64,000 nucleotides of DNA from Algoriphagus marincola DSM 16067 (GCF_000429405.1 NZ_AUBU01000001.1:505321-569320); one strand, 5' to 3'; counted from the first letter of the stretch, positions 26,701 through 35,133 are shown. The notes: generated by a model not told the origin, from the letters alone. A program made the numbers and translations.

Positions 26701-26882
26701 AGACGCCATTCCAGTCACTTTCACTTTCATTCGTAGGAAGAAACTTGGCGATCCTTTGGTCTAAAGTGCCAAATATTGATCCTGAAGCAGCTTACACCGT
26801 TTCCGGAAATTCTCAGGGTCTGGAATACTTCGCTGTACCAGCTAATAGAAGCTTCGGTTTTAATCTTTCTGCAAACTTCTAA
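23754..26882 (+). CDS. SusC/RagA-family TonB-linked outer membrane receptor
   Basis: TonB-dependent outer-membrane transporter (1042 aa) that imports oligomers captured by its SusD partner. A signal peptide ends at AYAQ (about residue 24). It is followed by a CarboxypepD_reg-like domain (27-105, TGTVVGEADGLPIPGVTVLDKT... SFIGYASQEF), the TonB-box region and plug (about 110-230, GGSSLTGNDQPLYVVNG, NGVILITTKTG), and a long beta-barrel ending in an aromatic strand, NRSFGFNLSANF. The next gene is its susD, 28 bases away. With GH18 downstream the cargo is probably a GlcNAc-containing glycan such as chitin oligomers, which is inferred from context only. Confidence 0.93.
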   Translation: MRKILSISYGLAFMLFISMQAYAQTRILTGTVVGEADGLPIPGVTVLDKTNQTGTTTDVDGKYSISVSDNSVLVFSFIGYASQEFTVGNQSIINVTLAEDISELGEFVVTSFGMERNQKALGYSVTQLGGDKFTESRTVNVGNALTGKVAGVNVTPPATGAAGSTRVVIRGGSSLTGNDQPLYVVNGVPIESGNLGSAGIWGGNDGGDGLAAINPDDIESLTVLKGNTAAALYGARAANGVILITTKTGTARKGIGISFNSNFTMESVVDETNFQRIYGPGENGRKPLTQDEAINNAINGWGAPYDGSQTVQFDGVQRPYSFLGEDFNDFYRNGMTWNNSIALSGGNENTTYRFAFSNLTNNDVVPNAGFDRNVANINVNSKQGKFTLAVTGQYSKQTATNRPRLSDSPGNANFSMVVKPGNIPLSVIRGDENKPGALPDGNELRYQSNVFQTNPYWAVYQWGREDVTDRIMGNMSLRYDFTDWLYAQGRFGTDFQIRDEYAFEAYGTAFKPRGSYNTTMRTIQETNADFLIGFDKTFGDFSVDGFLGSNIMRRTIESQRGGGNDLVVPFFHSVTNVAAPTFGYGFSELGINSYFAAANVGYKNVIFLNLTGRQDQFSTLSPANSKLFYPSVGLSAVISDMIVLPEFVTFAKIRGNWGQVGGGAPNPYALNLQYGLVGAGHLGANLGQINNGSIPNSGLSPYTSTEYEIGADLRFFENRLGIDVAYYRRRTTDDILNQGISATSGFGSTTVNIGELENRGIELLINATPIIAGDFQWNISFNFANNVSEVLSLGTNAAGDPVEFINLDEARTRRERIRHIVGQPLGMITGFKHLEIDGQKVYDANGFPVTTPGFETIAEGRHPISGGITNTFTWKGFRLMTLIDFRRGGSVMSGTNYFAYQFGLHQNTLQGRDGNLTVSGVTPEGTPGTWTIPADPSNPNNYLIDQYWQRYAQVTENVVYDASFGKLRELSFGYTFPRTFVEKTPFQSLSLSFVGRNLAILWSKVPNIDPEAAYTVSGNSQGLEYFAVPANRSFGFNLSANF

Positions 26883-26910
26883 GTCGGCTCAACCCTAAAC
26901 TATTTAAACA

Positions 26911-28476
26911 ATGAGAATATCAAATAAAATAACAGGTCTGATGTTGGCTTCCATGCTATTTGCTACTTCTTGTAGCGAGCAGGATCTTTTGGACTTGAAT
27001 ATAAATCAGAACGCAGTCGAAGATATCGATATGCAGTACCTGTTTTCCTTGGGTACACTTCGTATAGGAGGGGAGTATGAAAATACCCGTGCAAATATGC
27101 TTTATGCTGCCACGATGATTCAGCATACCGCATCTACAGCAGGATACTTCAGTGGTGATAAGTATTTCTACAATGCGCAATATTCTGGTGCTTACATGGA
27201 GCGTCATTTTACAGCTGTAATTCGGCTTTTCTCAGAGGTAATCAGAAAGACAGCTGATGATCCTAATGAGGCAAATGTCAATGCAGCGGCAACTATCCTT
27301 CGGGTATTTGACCTGCACAGAATGACCGATATGTATGGAGATATACCTTACACTCAGGCTGGATATGGCCTAGAGGCAGAGGAAAATTGGTTCCCTACTT
27401 ATGAGCCTCAGCAAGAGGTGTATAACAAAATGATCGATGATCTAAGAGCAGCTCGAGACCGTTTCTCCGCTTCAGCGAGACCTTTAGGAGTTCAGGATTT
27501 CATCTACTTTGGAGACACTGATAAGTGGAAGAAGTTTGCTAACTCTCTTCTTATGAGAATGGCAATGAGAATCAGCAATGTAGACCCTGCCAAAGCTCAG
27601 GAAGTATTCACTGAAGCTAATAGCAACGGTGCTTTCACCAGCAATGATGATATCGCTTACATCCATTATGCTCCAGGACCTCAAGGTGTCAACCGAAATG
27701 GCCTGAACGATGGATATTGGAATACTTACAAGTACTCTAGAGACTGTAAGATCTCTGACACCTTCATGAGCTGGATGGATGCCAATAATGATCCTCGAAA
27801 AATGATCATCACGGGCGGTATTGGAAATCCAGAGGATGCGTCTACTTGGATTACCGAGCCTGAAGCACAAATCGGTTTGCCTAATGGATACAATTCCACC
27901 AATTTAGTAGATGCAGTTCCTCCAGGTACCTTGGATGGATTCAGTGTAGTGCAGCAAAATTTCTCTATGCTTAATCTGAAGTATCTTGATTGGGAAGATC
28001 CTTACTACTTGATCTCTTATGCAGAAGTTGAGCTTATGAGAGCTGAAGCTGCTTTGAAAGGTTGGATCGGCGGAAGTGCTGAATCTCACTTCAATGCAGG
28101 TGTGGCAGCAGCCATCAATGCTTGGACTTTGTTTGATCCTTCTTTCGCAGTTCCTGCAGAAGATATCGATGCCTACATAGCTGGTAGAGGTTTTGGTGCA
28201 GCTTCTAATGAAGATAAAATGCGTCTGATCGGAGAGGAGTACTGGGCTGCTACCTACCTAAATGATATCGAATCTTGGTCTAACTGGAGACGTACAGGTT
28301 ATCCTGAATTGACTCCAACACAGGATCCAAATGCCTGGGAAGGCAACTTCATTCCAAGAAGATTAATCTACTGGGAGACCGAAATCGGTGCTAACCCTGA
28401 TAATTACCAGTCTGCTGTATCAAGAATGGGCGGAGATCTATTCGCGACACGTATCTGGTGGGATGGCGGAAATTAA
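26911..28476 (+). CDS. SusD/RagB-family surface glycan-binding lipoprotein
   Basis: Partner of SusC (521 aa): a surface lipoprotein that caps the transporter and binds glycan. The signal peptide ends in the lipobox ATSC, followed by SEQDLLDLNINQNA. The helical TPR-like core shows the SusD pattern: DLHRMTDMYGDIPYTQAG, WKKFANSLLMRMAMRISNVDP, LISYAEVELMRAEAALKGW, and a C-terminal PRRLIYWETE.. region of the SusD-like_2 type. No catalytic function. A strong terminator follows at 28501, so this gene and susC can be expressed more than the downstream GH18. Confidence 0.92.
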   Translation: MRISNKITGLMLASMLFATSCSEQDLLDLNINQNAVEDIDMQYLFSLGTLRIGGEYENTRANMLYAATMIQHTASTAGYFSGDKYFYNAQYSGAYMERHFTAVIRLFSEVIRKTADDPNEANVNAAATILRVFDLHRMTDMYGDIPYTQAGYGLEAEENWFPTYEPQQEVYNKMIDDLRAARDRFSASARPLGVQDFIYFGDTDKWKKFANSLLMRMAMRISNVDPAKAQEVFTEANSNGAFTSNDDIAYIHYAPGPQGVNRNGLNDGYWNTYKYSRDCKISDTFMSWMDANNDPRKMIITGGIGNPEDASTWITEPEAQIGLPNGYNSTNLVDAVPPGTLDGFSVVQQNFSMLNLKYLDWEDPYYLISYAEVELMRAEAALKGWIGGSAESHFNAGVAAAINAWTLFDPSFAVPAEDIDAYIAGRGFGAASNEDKMRLIGEEYWAATYLNDIESWSNWRRTGYPELTPTQDPNAWEGNFIPRRLIYWETEIGANPDNYQSAVSRMGGDLFATRIWWDGGN

Positions 28477-28500
28477 TTTTCTGTTAATTTGATTTGATTG

Positions 28501-28538
28501 CAGAGGTTTTGATTCATTTCAAAACCTCTGTCTTTTTT
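28501..28538 (+). terminator. Strong terminator between susD and the GH18 gene
   Basis: CAGAGGTTTTGA (28501-28512) and TCAAAACCTCTG (28519-28530) are exact inverted copies with a 6-base loop, followed by a T-rich run (28531-28538). It lies inside a locus transcribed in one direction. Confidence 0.85.
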
Positions 28539-28562
28539 AACTTGCCTCAAAAAAACTCACAC

Positions 28563-29708
28563 ATGCGAATTCTTACTTTAGGCCTACTCCTTTTTGTTAT
28601 TTCCTGCAGCAATCCGAAACCTGAATCGGATGCAAATCTGACGGATAAAAATTACCACATCGTTGGCTATGTAGCTGGTTGGAAAACGGTGAAAGCCAAT
28701 CGAATTCCTGCCGAGAAGCTTACCCATGTCAATTATGCATTTGCTGATGTAAGGGAGGGATTGGTACAAAATATGGAAGGAAAAAGCGAGCGAGACAGTT
28801 TGAACTTTTTGGAGCTTCATAAATTGAAATCCATAAATCCTGACTTGAAGCTATTGGTTTCTATCGGTGGATGGACCCATTCCAAAGGCTTTTCCGAAGC
28901 TGTATCCACTCCGGAAGGAATCAAGAAGTTGACAAAGTCTGGAATAGATTTTTTGATAAAGTACGACTTGGATGGTCTGGACTATGACTGGGAATACCCT
29001 GGTCTTCCCGGTGATAATAACCCCTACAAGCCCGAGGATAAGGAAAACTTCGTGGCTATGCTGAAGAGCTTCCGGGAGGCATTGGATTCTCTTGGCTCTG
29101 TAACAGGCAAAAAGTACCTAAGCACCATTGCTTCTGGTGGATTCCGTCGTTATCTGGAAGTAAATGACCTAGCGGCGGCACAAGAGTACCTGGACTTTAT
29201 TAATATTATGGCGTACGACTTCTACACCGCCGGTGATAAAGTCACAGGGCATCATGCAAATCTTTATCCTCATGGAGCAAAAGGGCGCTCCGCTCAAACT
29301 ACCGTTGAGGAGCACATTGAATTTGGGGTCCCGGCCGAAAAATTGGTACTTGGTGTTCCTTTTTATGGGAGAATGTGGAAAAATGTTCCTCCAGATGAAA
29401 ATGGGCTTTTTCAGTCCGGAGATTTTGAAATGGGCTTGCCATATCATCAAATTTTTGCTCTTTCTAAGACCTCACATTATGTAAGATTCTGGGATGAAAA
29501 AGCAAGCGTTCCGTATTTATATTCTGCAAAGGATTCAGCCTGGATTACCTATGAAGACACGGAGTCTTTAGCGGAAAAAATGAAATTTATCAAAGAAAAT
29601 AAGCTGGCAGGTGCGATGTTCTGGGAGATGAGCGAAGATAATACACGCAGTTTGCTCAATGCTGTATATGATGGATTAAACCCAAAGCCTAATACACCCA
29701 AAAATTAA
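28563..29708 (+). CDS. GH18 chitinase-like lipoprotein
   Basis: Glycoside hydrolase family 18 enzyme (381 aa), most like chitinases, which cleave beta-1,4 GlcNAc links by substrate-assisted catalysis. The lipobox ISC-S puts the lipid cysteine at residue 15, so it is membrane-anchored. Visible: VGYVAGW and LTHVNYAFADV strands, LLVSIGGWTHSKGF, the active-site DGLDYDWEYPG in which E144 is the acid, NIMAYDFYTA, and GVPFYGR near the end; the last barrel strand has GAMFWEMSEDN. An upstream TTG at 28494 is in frame but inside the terminator, so the ATG at 28563 is used. Endo-beta-N-acetylglucosaminidase activity on N-glycans is an alternative within GH18. Confidence 0.9.
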   Translation: MRILTLGLLLFVISCSNPKPESDANLTDKNYHIVGYVAGWKTVKANRIPAEKLTHVNYAFADVREGLVQNMEGKSERDSLNFLELHKLKSINPDLKLLVSIGGWTHSKGFSEAVSTPEGIKKLTKSGIDFLIKYDLDGLDYDWEYPGLPGDNNPYKPEDKENFVAMLKSFREALDSLGSVTGKKYLSTIASGGFRRYLEVNDLAAAQEYLDFINIMAYDFYTAGDKVTGHHANLYPHGAKGRSAQTTVEEHIEFGVPAEKLVLGVPFYGRMWKNVPPDENGLFQSGDFEMGLPYHQIFALSKTSHYVRFWDEKASVPYLYSAKDSAWITYEDTESLAEKMKFIKENKLAGAMFWEMSEDNTRSLLNAVYDGLNPKPNTPKN

Positions 29709-29716
29709 CCTACATT

Positions 29717-31561
29717 ATGTTCAAAAAAACCTGTTTTCTTTTAGCCGCTTTTTTTATCTCCATTGTTTCTTTTGCTCAAAACTATGATGTAATCATCATC
29801 GGGGGAGGGGCAAGTGGGACTGCTGCAGGACTTGCATCGGCTCGCAATGGAGCCAATACGCTAATTATCGAAGAAGGGCCCTGGCTGGGGGGAATGCTTA
29901 CTTCTGCTGGTGTCTCTGCCATCGATGGGAATCATCGCCTTCCTTCAGGTATTTGGGGTGAGTTTCGTACGAAATTGATAGAACACTATGGCTCCCAACA
30001 AGCAATGTCTACCGGATGGGTGAGTAATACGCTTTTTGAACCTAAAGTAGGGAATCAGATTTTCCAGCAATTGGTAGCTGAAACCAAAGGACTCGAAGTC
30101 AACTTTAATACCCATTGGAAAAGCGCTGATTACATCAATGGCCTTTGGAAAGTAAGTGCAGACAAAAACGGCCAAAGTCTGGAGTTTTGGTCTCCGATCC
30201 TGATTGATGCTACCGAGTTGGGAGATGTGGCTGCAAGTTTGGGGGTTGAATACCGTCTTGGAATGGATGCCCGTGATGAGATCGGAGAGGCTTTTGCACC
30301 GGAGCAGGCCAATGATATCGTCCAGGACCTTACCTATGTAGTGACCTTAAAGGATTTTGGACAAGGTTCTGATAAAACAATTCCTAAGCCGGCTAATTAT
30401 GACCCAGCCGAATTTGCCTGTGCCTGTGCCCATGCGGATCCAATCACGGATGAAGATCCTACTCTTGACTGTCAGAAGATGCTGGACTATGGCAAGCTTC
30501 CCAATGGAAAATACATGATCAACTGGCCAAACTGTGGAAATGATCACTATGTCAATCTGGTCGAACTATCGCCTGAGGAGCGTGAAAAGGAACTTGAAAA
30601 AGCCAAGCAGACCAGCTTACGCTTTATCTATTACATTCAGCATGAATTAGGTTTCAAGCATTTGGGAATTGCAACGGATGAATATCCTACTGAGGATGGT
30701 TTACCCATGATTCCTTATCATCGTGAATCACGTCGATTCCGAGGAATGGTGGATTTCACCCTTCCTTTTGTCCGTACTCCTTATGATGCACCTAGTCCTT
30801 TATATCGCACAGGAATTGCCGTAGGAGACTACACTATTGACCATCATCATAAAAAGAATCTAGATGCGCCGGCCATTGACTTTATCAAGATCCGTGTTCC
30901 TTCCTACAATGTCCCTCTCGGAGCTTTGGTACCAAAATCCCAATCGGCATTAATTCTTGCTGAGAAGAGTATCTCTGTTTCCAATATTGTCAATGGGGCA
31001 TCTAGGCTTCAGCCGGTCGTTTTGGGAATTGGGCATGCTGCTGGGGTATTGGCATCAATAGCTGCTGAGCAGCAGAAAAGTCTTCAGAAAATTTCCATCA
31101 GGGAAGTTCAACAGGCTCTTCTGGATCAAAAGGCCTATATCATGCCCTTTTTGGATATGAATCCCGAGGACCCACATTTTCAGGCAATGCAACGAATCGG
31201 TGCTTCGGGCATTCTGAAAGGGGAGGGGGTTCCGTATCTGTGGGCAAACCAAACCTGGTTTTACCCTAATAGAAGGGTGACAGAATTTGAGTTAATTCAG
31301 GGCTTGAGACCTTTTTCTGATTCTTTGGAGGCTTTTTGGGGTGCTAGTGGAGCCTACCTGACTGGTGAACGCTTCCAGGTACTTTTAAACCTAATATCTG
31401 AAATCTCCTTGAAAGATTTGGCTGATGCTTGGACTGATGCCGGGCTGCCGGGAAGTTTTACCACCGAGAAGGAATTGAACCGAAGAGAAGTATCTGTCTT
31501 GCTGGATAGTACGATTAAACCTTTCGAAAGAGAAGTCGATTGGAATGGGGACTTGAAATAA
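29717..31561 (+). CDS. Exported FAD-dependent oxidoreductase (FAD_oxidored family)
   Basis: Secreted flavoprotein of 614 residues in the PF12831-like FAD_oxidored family. A signal peptide (cleavage near SFAQ, residue about 21) is followed by the dinucleotide fold YDVIIIGGGASGTAAGLASARNGA and EEGPWLGGMLTSAGVSAIDG. Further family blocks are ATELGDVAASLGVEYRLGMDARDE, ESRRFRG, and VNGASRLQPVVLGIGHAAGVLA. The C-terminal 130 residues have no named domain. Relatives are often in polysaccharide loci and are misnamed xanthan lyases; what they oxidise is unknown. It is 8 bases after the GH18 gene, so co-transcribed, and followed by a terminator at 31589. Confidence 0.82.
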   Translation: MFKKTCFLLAAFFISIVSFAQNYDVIIIGGGASGTAAGLASARNGANTLIIEEGPWLGGMLTSAGVSAIDGNHRLPSGIWGEFRTKLIEHYGSQQAMSTGWVSNTLFEPKVGNQIFQQLVAETKGLEVNFNTHWKSADYINGLWKVSADKNGQSLEFWSPILIDATELGDVAASLGVEYRLGMDARDEIGEAFAPEQANDIVQDLTYVVTLKDFGQGSDKTIPKPANYDPAEFACACAHADPITDEDPTLDCQKMLDYGKLPNGKYMINWPNCGNDHYVNLVELSPEEREKELEKAKQTSLRFIYYIQHELGFKHLGIATDEYPTEDGLPMIPYHRESRRFRGMVDFTLPFVRTPYDAPSPLYRTGIAVGDYTIDHHHKKNLDAPAIDFIKIRVPSYNVPLGALVPKSQSALILAEKSISVSNIVNGASRLQPVVLGIGHAAGVLASIAAEQQKSLQKISIREVQQALLDQKAYIMPFLDMNPEDPHFQAMQRIGASGILKGEGVPYLWANQTWFYPNRRVTEFELIQGLRPFSDSLEAFWGASGAYLTGERFQVLLNLISEISLKDLADAWTDAGLPGSFTTEKELNRREVSVLLDSTIKPFEREVDWNGDLK

Positions 31562-31588
31562 TTTTTCTTTCCTTGTAGCGTAAATCTC

Positions 31589-31626
31589 AAAACATCCGTT
31601 CCTAAATAAACGGATGTTTTTTTTGA
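31589..31626 (+). terminator. Rho-independent terminator of the GH18/FAD operon
   Basis: AAAACATCCGT (31589-31599) and ACGGATGTTTT (31610-31620) form an 11-bp exact stem with a 10-base loop, followed by more T. It closes the SusC/D locus. Confidence 0.85.
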
Positions 31627-31760
31627 TTTTGATAGGCTTCAGTTGAAGATCAACAGCCTTGAAAATCGAAAAAGCAGAATTAAATCAGGAAGTGAAATAG
31701 GTAGAAAATCGGCGGAGATAGACCTTGTGGTATGGTGATTTCTCCAAATAGAATTACGCA

Positions 31761-32309
31761 TTGAATTGGTCAGACCAAGAGTTGATTGACGGTTGCAAAC
31801 GTCGCTCAGCAAAAAGTGAGGAATTATTTTTTAAGAGATACTATGGCTATGTCATGGGTATCAGTCTTTCCTATGCCAAAGATCGGGACTTAGCCCAAGA
31901 AATAGTCAACGATTCTTTTCTGAAGTTTTTTGGATCCATCGAAAGCCTCACAGATCATCAGGCCGTAAAGCCCTGGCTTCGTCGAATTACCGTGAATACA
32001 GCGATTGATTGGTACAGGAAAAATAAAAAGTACAGTCAACAGCAGGAAATTAATGAGCAAAATGAGGTCTTTCATGAGGTCCATGCCATTAGTGATATGG
32101 CCTATGAAGATCTGGTGAAATTGCTCCATCAGCTTCCCGAAGACCACTATTTGGTGTTCAGTCTCTATGAGGTGGAAGGCTACAGTCATCGGGAAATCGG
32201 TGAAAAAATGGGGATTACAGAAAGCTCTTCTAGGGTTTATCTGGCTAGAGCGAAAGCTCGATTAAGAGAATTAGTAGAAATGCACCTGAAGGAATATGCA
32301 GGAAGATAA
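31761..32309 (+). CDS. ECF-type RNA polymerase sigma factor
   Basis: Sigma-70 family extracytoplasmic-function sigma factor (182 aa). Region 2 (about 20-85) has LFFKRYYGYVMGISLSYAKDRDLAQEIVNDSFLKFF, and region 4 (about 115-170) LLHQLPEDHYLVFSLYEVEGYSHREIGEKMGITESSSRVYLARAKARLR. The start is TTG at 31761; the next ATG would delete region 2.1. The stop overlaps the following gene by 14 bases, the common layout of an ECF sigma with its membrane anti-sigma partner. It may respond to the envelope or to the neighbouring PUL, but there is no FecR-like gene here. Confidence 0.88.
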   Translation: MNWSDQELIDGCKRRSAKSEELFFKRYYGYVMGISLSYAKDRDLAQEIVNDSFLKFFGSIESLTDHQAVKPWLRRITVNTAIDWYRKNKKYSQQQEINEQNEVFHEVHAISDMAYEDLVKLLHQLPEDHYLVFSLYEVEGYSHREIGEKMGITESSSRVYLARAKARLRELVEMHLKEYAGR

Positions 32310-33627
32310 AATATCAAAAGAAATAGCCGATTCTCTTCGAAAGTATCAAGAGAATCATCCTCAAGCCTATGAGCAAGGAGCTTGGGAGGCTTTTGAAAAA
32401 AGCAGGAAATCGGGTGGTTTTCCATGGTTGCCTGTCTTTATAAGTGGAATCGCAGCATGCCTTCTGCTTGGGCTGGGTTATACCTGGATCTCTCAGGATT
32501 TTCAGTCAGATAATATTGATCAAAATGAGGTGATTACTAGTATAGAATCTGAATTTGAACTCCCAACTACTCCCGCTCAAGTTGACTCTATTTATAAAGA
32601 GGAACTAGAAATCAAAACTAATCCAGTATCTCCTGAAAATTTGATTGCTGAATCTTCCAAAGTAAGCTCTATAGAGCCTGTTAAATCAGAAAATACAGAA
32701 CAGTCTATTTCAAATTTTCCAAATAAAGAAATGATCGGGGATTCTGGAATTCCAAAAGAAAAAACGAGTGATATTCCATTCAAATCATTGTCTGAAGCAG
32801 AGTTCAAACAAAAACTTCTGGCAGGAGACTGGTCGAATTCGAGTAACTCAGAAGCCAAAAATTCATACTACCGAAATAGAGATTTGGCTGATTCTTCTGA
32901 AATAAGCAATAAGATTGATGAGACTTCATGGAATATGGCCTTAGCAGAGGAAGAAAAAAGGTCAAAAAATTCTAAAGCTATCGCTTGGGAAGTTGGGGTG
33001 GCTCCTGCATTTGGTGGAGGTACAGGCGATGGAGGTGGACAGGTTTCTAGCAGCAGTCTGGGCTTGGGAATGGCATTGGCCGTTCCTGTGACAGAGAAAA
33101 TTAGACTGGGAACCGGTTTGGCCTTGAATACTCTTAGCCAGCAAAGTGAAGTGGTATTTTCACCAGCAAATGCCTTTGCAAGTTCTATTGCACCTTCTGA
33201 AGAAAGAATTACCGTCAATCAGGCTCAAGTGGAGCTTCCGCTGTTTGTTCAATATCCAATCAATCCAAGTAATACTATTTCCATAAGAGCTGGATTTTCT
33301 TCTATCTATGCCATCAATCAGCAAGCCGATGTGGAGTCTTCTTTTACAAGACAGGTGGTTGTGGCAAATGATGCGGCGAATTCGAGTATCAATGATTCTA
33401 GAATCATTCAAGAGTCAGTGGTACAAAATACTTCCTTGGAACCTGCCAATCAGCGGTTTTATCCTTTTGCTACAGCAAATTTTGGATTGAATATTCAGCT
33501 GCTGGAAAGCAAAAATGTCAACTATGTCTTGATGCCATTTTACAATCTCCCGTTGACAGACTTTACGGGTTTTGGTGAAAATCCCGGTCTGGTAGGCGCG
33601 TCTTTCAAAGTTAATTTTGGGAAATAA
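32296..33627 (+). CDS. Membrane protein partnered with the ECF sigma: probable anti-sigma with beta-barrel-like C-terminus
   Basis: Protein of 443 residues. A short charged N-terminus (1-42, SLRKYQENHPQAYEQGAWEAFEK) is cytoplasmic and fits a sigma-binding segment; one transmembrane helix follows (44-64). A Ser/Glu/Asn-rich periplasmic linker (about 70-220) leads to a C-terminal region (about 227-443) with alternating strands, GVAPAFGGGTGDGGG, RLGTGLALNTL, VELPLFVQYPI, and SFKVNFGK at the end, which looks like an outer-membrane beta-barrel domain. It overlaps the sigma gene by 14 bases. No zinc anti-sigma motif is seen. Regulatory pairing is inferred from overlap and topology. Confidence 0.62.
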   Translation: MQEDKISKEIADSLRKYQENHPQAYEQGAWEAFEKSRKSGGFPWLPVFISGIAACLLLGLGYTWISQDFQSDNIDQNEVITSIESEFELPTTPAQVDSIYKEELEIKTNPVSPENLIAESSKVSSIEPVKSENTEQSISNFPNKEMIGDSGIPKEKTSDIPFKSLSEAEFKQKLLAGDWSNSSNSEAKNSYYRNRDLADSSEISNKIDETSWNMALAEEEKRSKNSKAIAWEVGVAPAFGGGTGDGGGQVSSSSLGLGMALAVPVTEKIRLGTGLALNTLSQQSEVVFSPANAFASSIAPSEERITVNQAQVELPLFVQYPINPSNTISIRAGFSSIYAINQQADVESSFTRQVVVANDAANSSINDSRIIQESVVQNTSLEPANQRFYPFATANFGLNIQLLESKNVNYVLMPFYNLPLTDFTGFGENPGLVGASFKVNFGK

Positions 33628-33945
33628 AGGTTTTTGAACTTGTCTTGAAAAATGGGAAGGCATAGCCTCTTGAATCCTATTTTTGAACAACCTCTGTCTT
33701 GCTGGCATCTAATTTTCATTTCCATCTAAAGATCCTGGGCCAGTGCCGGAATTAATGGTTAATGTTTTTTCACCAGGTTATATTGTCCCTTATTGACTTA
33801 GGGTAAAATATTCCGTGGTTTCAGTACTGTTTCTTTATTTTTTCTGTTTCCAGGTAAAAAAAATCGTCGTATTGTCTCGTAGTTGTTGGGACAAAAAAAA
33901 ACCGGAGCAATTGTGCCCCGGTCTTAATCCATTGTGATGGGATTT
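33628..33945. other. Convergent intergenic region with one terminator
   Basis: 318 bases between two stops. I see no coding potential. It holds the minus-strand terminator at 33893-33922 and a short TTGTCTC/GGGACAA inverted pair near 33873-33893 without a T run. Confidence 0.5.
33893..33922 (-). terminator. Rho-independent terminator of the DUF4397 gene
   Basis: On the minus strand ACCGGGGC (33922-33915) pairs with GCTCCGGT (33908-33901) with one G-T pair and is followed by a run of eight T. It is 24 bases after the stop of the DUF4397 gene. Confidence 0.8.
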
Positions 33946-34668
33946 TTAGATCCCGAAATAGTTGGTAATAAGTTGAAGGTCCAGCTCCTTGGATGTTTCA
34001 GTTGCACCCTCATTTCCTTTTAGAATTAGCGTGTAAACAAACCTATCTCTGATTTCGACACCATCGATTTGAAGAAGTGATTCTCCGTTTTCGACGGATT
34101 TTACATCAATGTCATAAATCCCTGGCTCTAGCTCCCCAAAATCTGTGATATCCTGGAACTTTACATTTGGAGTGATTGGCGTAGTTAATCCCGAAAACTC
34201 TACATAGACCTCTCCTAGTTCTGAGGAAAGGTGTGCAAATCGAAGTTGGGCTAAATCTGCCACGGGGTCTTCCCAGATATCTTCGACTAAGGTAGATTCA
34301 AGCTGATCATCTTTACTGCTAAGGAAAATCGAATAGACTTTATCCACTTCAAGAGTGACATTTTGCTCTAAAAGGCTGCTGGTACTCGAAGCACTGGTGT
34401 AGCGCATCAGACGCTCACCGATGAAAAAGGGGCTATAGGCGATGAATTCAGAAAACCCTAAGGGTTGCTGTGTTACCTGATTGTTGTCGGCGAAAATATT
34501 GAGGTCAGGAGCTGTTGCAGATCCCTGGTAGATAGAAACATAAGCTGCGGGTGTAGGATCAGGAATGTCAATGTCATCCAAACAGGAAGTTGCCAATAAA
34601 GCCAAGCCGCCGAAAGCTAAGGACTTCAAGGCAATTGATTTGAAAATGGATACTGGGTTTTTAATCAT
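33946..34668 (-). CDS. DUF4397 lipoprotein
   Basis: Exported lipoprotein (240 aa) of the DUF4397 family, a beta-rich extracellular or periplasmic domain common in Bacteroidota. The signal ends with the lipobox ATSC (C29), followed by LDDIDIPDPTPAA. The DUF4397 repeat pattern is visible: AYVSIYQGSATAPDLNIF, KVYSIFLSSKDD, LAQLRFAHLSSELGEVYVEF, and EPGIYDIDVKSVENGESLL. No enzymatic motif. Upstream in-frame codons to 34746 would run through the terminator of the next gene; the ATG at 34668 gives a proper signal peptide. Its own transcription unit, terminated at 33893. Confidence 0.8.
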   Translation of the reverse strand: MIKNPVSIFKSIALKSLAFGGLALLATSCLDDIDIPDPTPAAYVSIYQGSATAPDLNIFADNNQVTQQPLGFSEFIAYSPFFIGERLMRYTSASSTSSLLEQNVTLEVDKVYSIFLSSKDDQLESTLVEDIWEDPVADLAQLRFAHLSSELGEVYVEFSGLTTPITPNVKFQDITDFGELEPGIYDIDVKSVENGESLLQIDGVEIRDRFVYTLILKGNEGATETSKELDLQLITNYFGI

Positions 34669-34702
34669 AATTGTGCTAGTAATTGGTTTTTCTCCTAGAC
34701 GC

Positions 34703-34734
34703 AAAAAAGCCGTGATTCGCTTCAACCACGGCTT
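34703..34734 (-). terminator. Rho-independent terminator of the rlmD operon
   Basis: On the minus strand AAGCCGTG (34734-34727) pairs with CACGGCTT (34714-34707) and is followed by TTTT. It is 21 bases after the stop of the small gene at 34756. Confidence 0.8.
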
Positions 34735-34755
34735 AATTTTTATCATTTTTTGTCT

Positions 34756-35133
34756 TTATTCCTCAGGATAAGGGATGTAGACAAAACTGGTAAAGGCTCC
34801 GTCCATCACAAATAGACAGCAGAACTCATCAGGATCTTTGAATGCTTTCTTAAAGTCCTCAAGAGCATCCTCGGCTATCAGCTTTCGCTGCACAAATTCA
34901 TCGACGTAGGTGATGAAATAATTCCATTCGAGGTTTTTCTCTACCTTCCCCAAAAACAACTTTCCGATGGGTTGCATTTCCTTGGAAATGGGGAAAATAG
35001 GGAAATCTGAAAATCCTCTTGACTTGACCTGATAGGCAGCCTCTTTGAGTACATCTGAGATTTTTACAAAATCACTGCTGATTGTACCCAAGTATTTTCC
35101 GTTGAGTTCGGGATCGTTAAAGTCAGAAATCAT
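34756..35133 (-). CDS. Conserved Bacteroidota hypothetical protein coupled to rlmD
   Basis: Small cytoplasmic protein of 125 residues with no motif I can name. It begins MISDFNDPELNGKYLGTI, has a middle strand FPIFPISKEMQPIGKLFLG, and a C-terminal acidic segment DPDEFCCLFVMDG. Proteins of this pattern are found next to rlmD or alone in Bacteroidota. Its ATG overlaps the rlmD stop codon (ATGA, 35130-35133), so it is translationally coupled to the methyltransferase. A terminator follows. Function unknown; an rRNA-linked role is only guilt by association. Confidence 0.68.
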   Translation of the reverse strand: MISDFNDPELNGKYLGTISSDFVKISDVLKEAAYQVKSRGFSDFPIFPISKEMQPIGKLFLGKVEKNLEWNYFITYVDEFVQRKLIAEDALEDFKKAFKDPDEFCCLFVMDGAFTSFVYIPYPEE

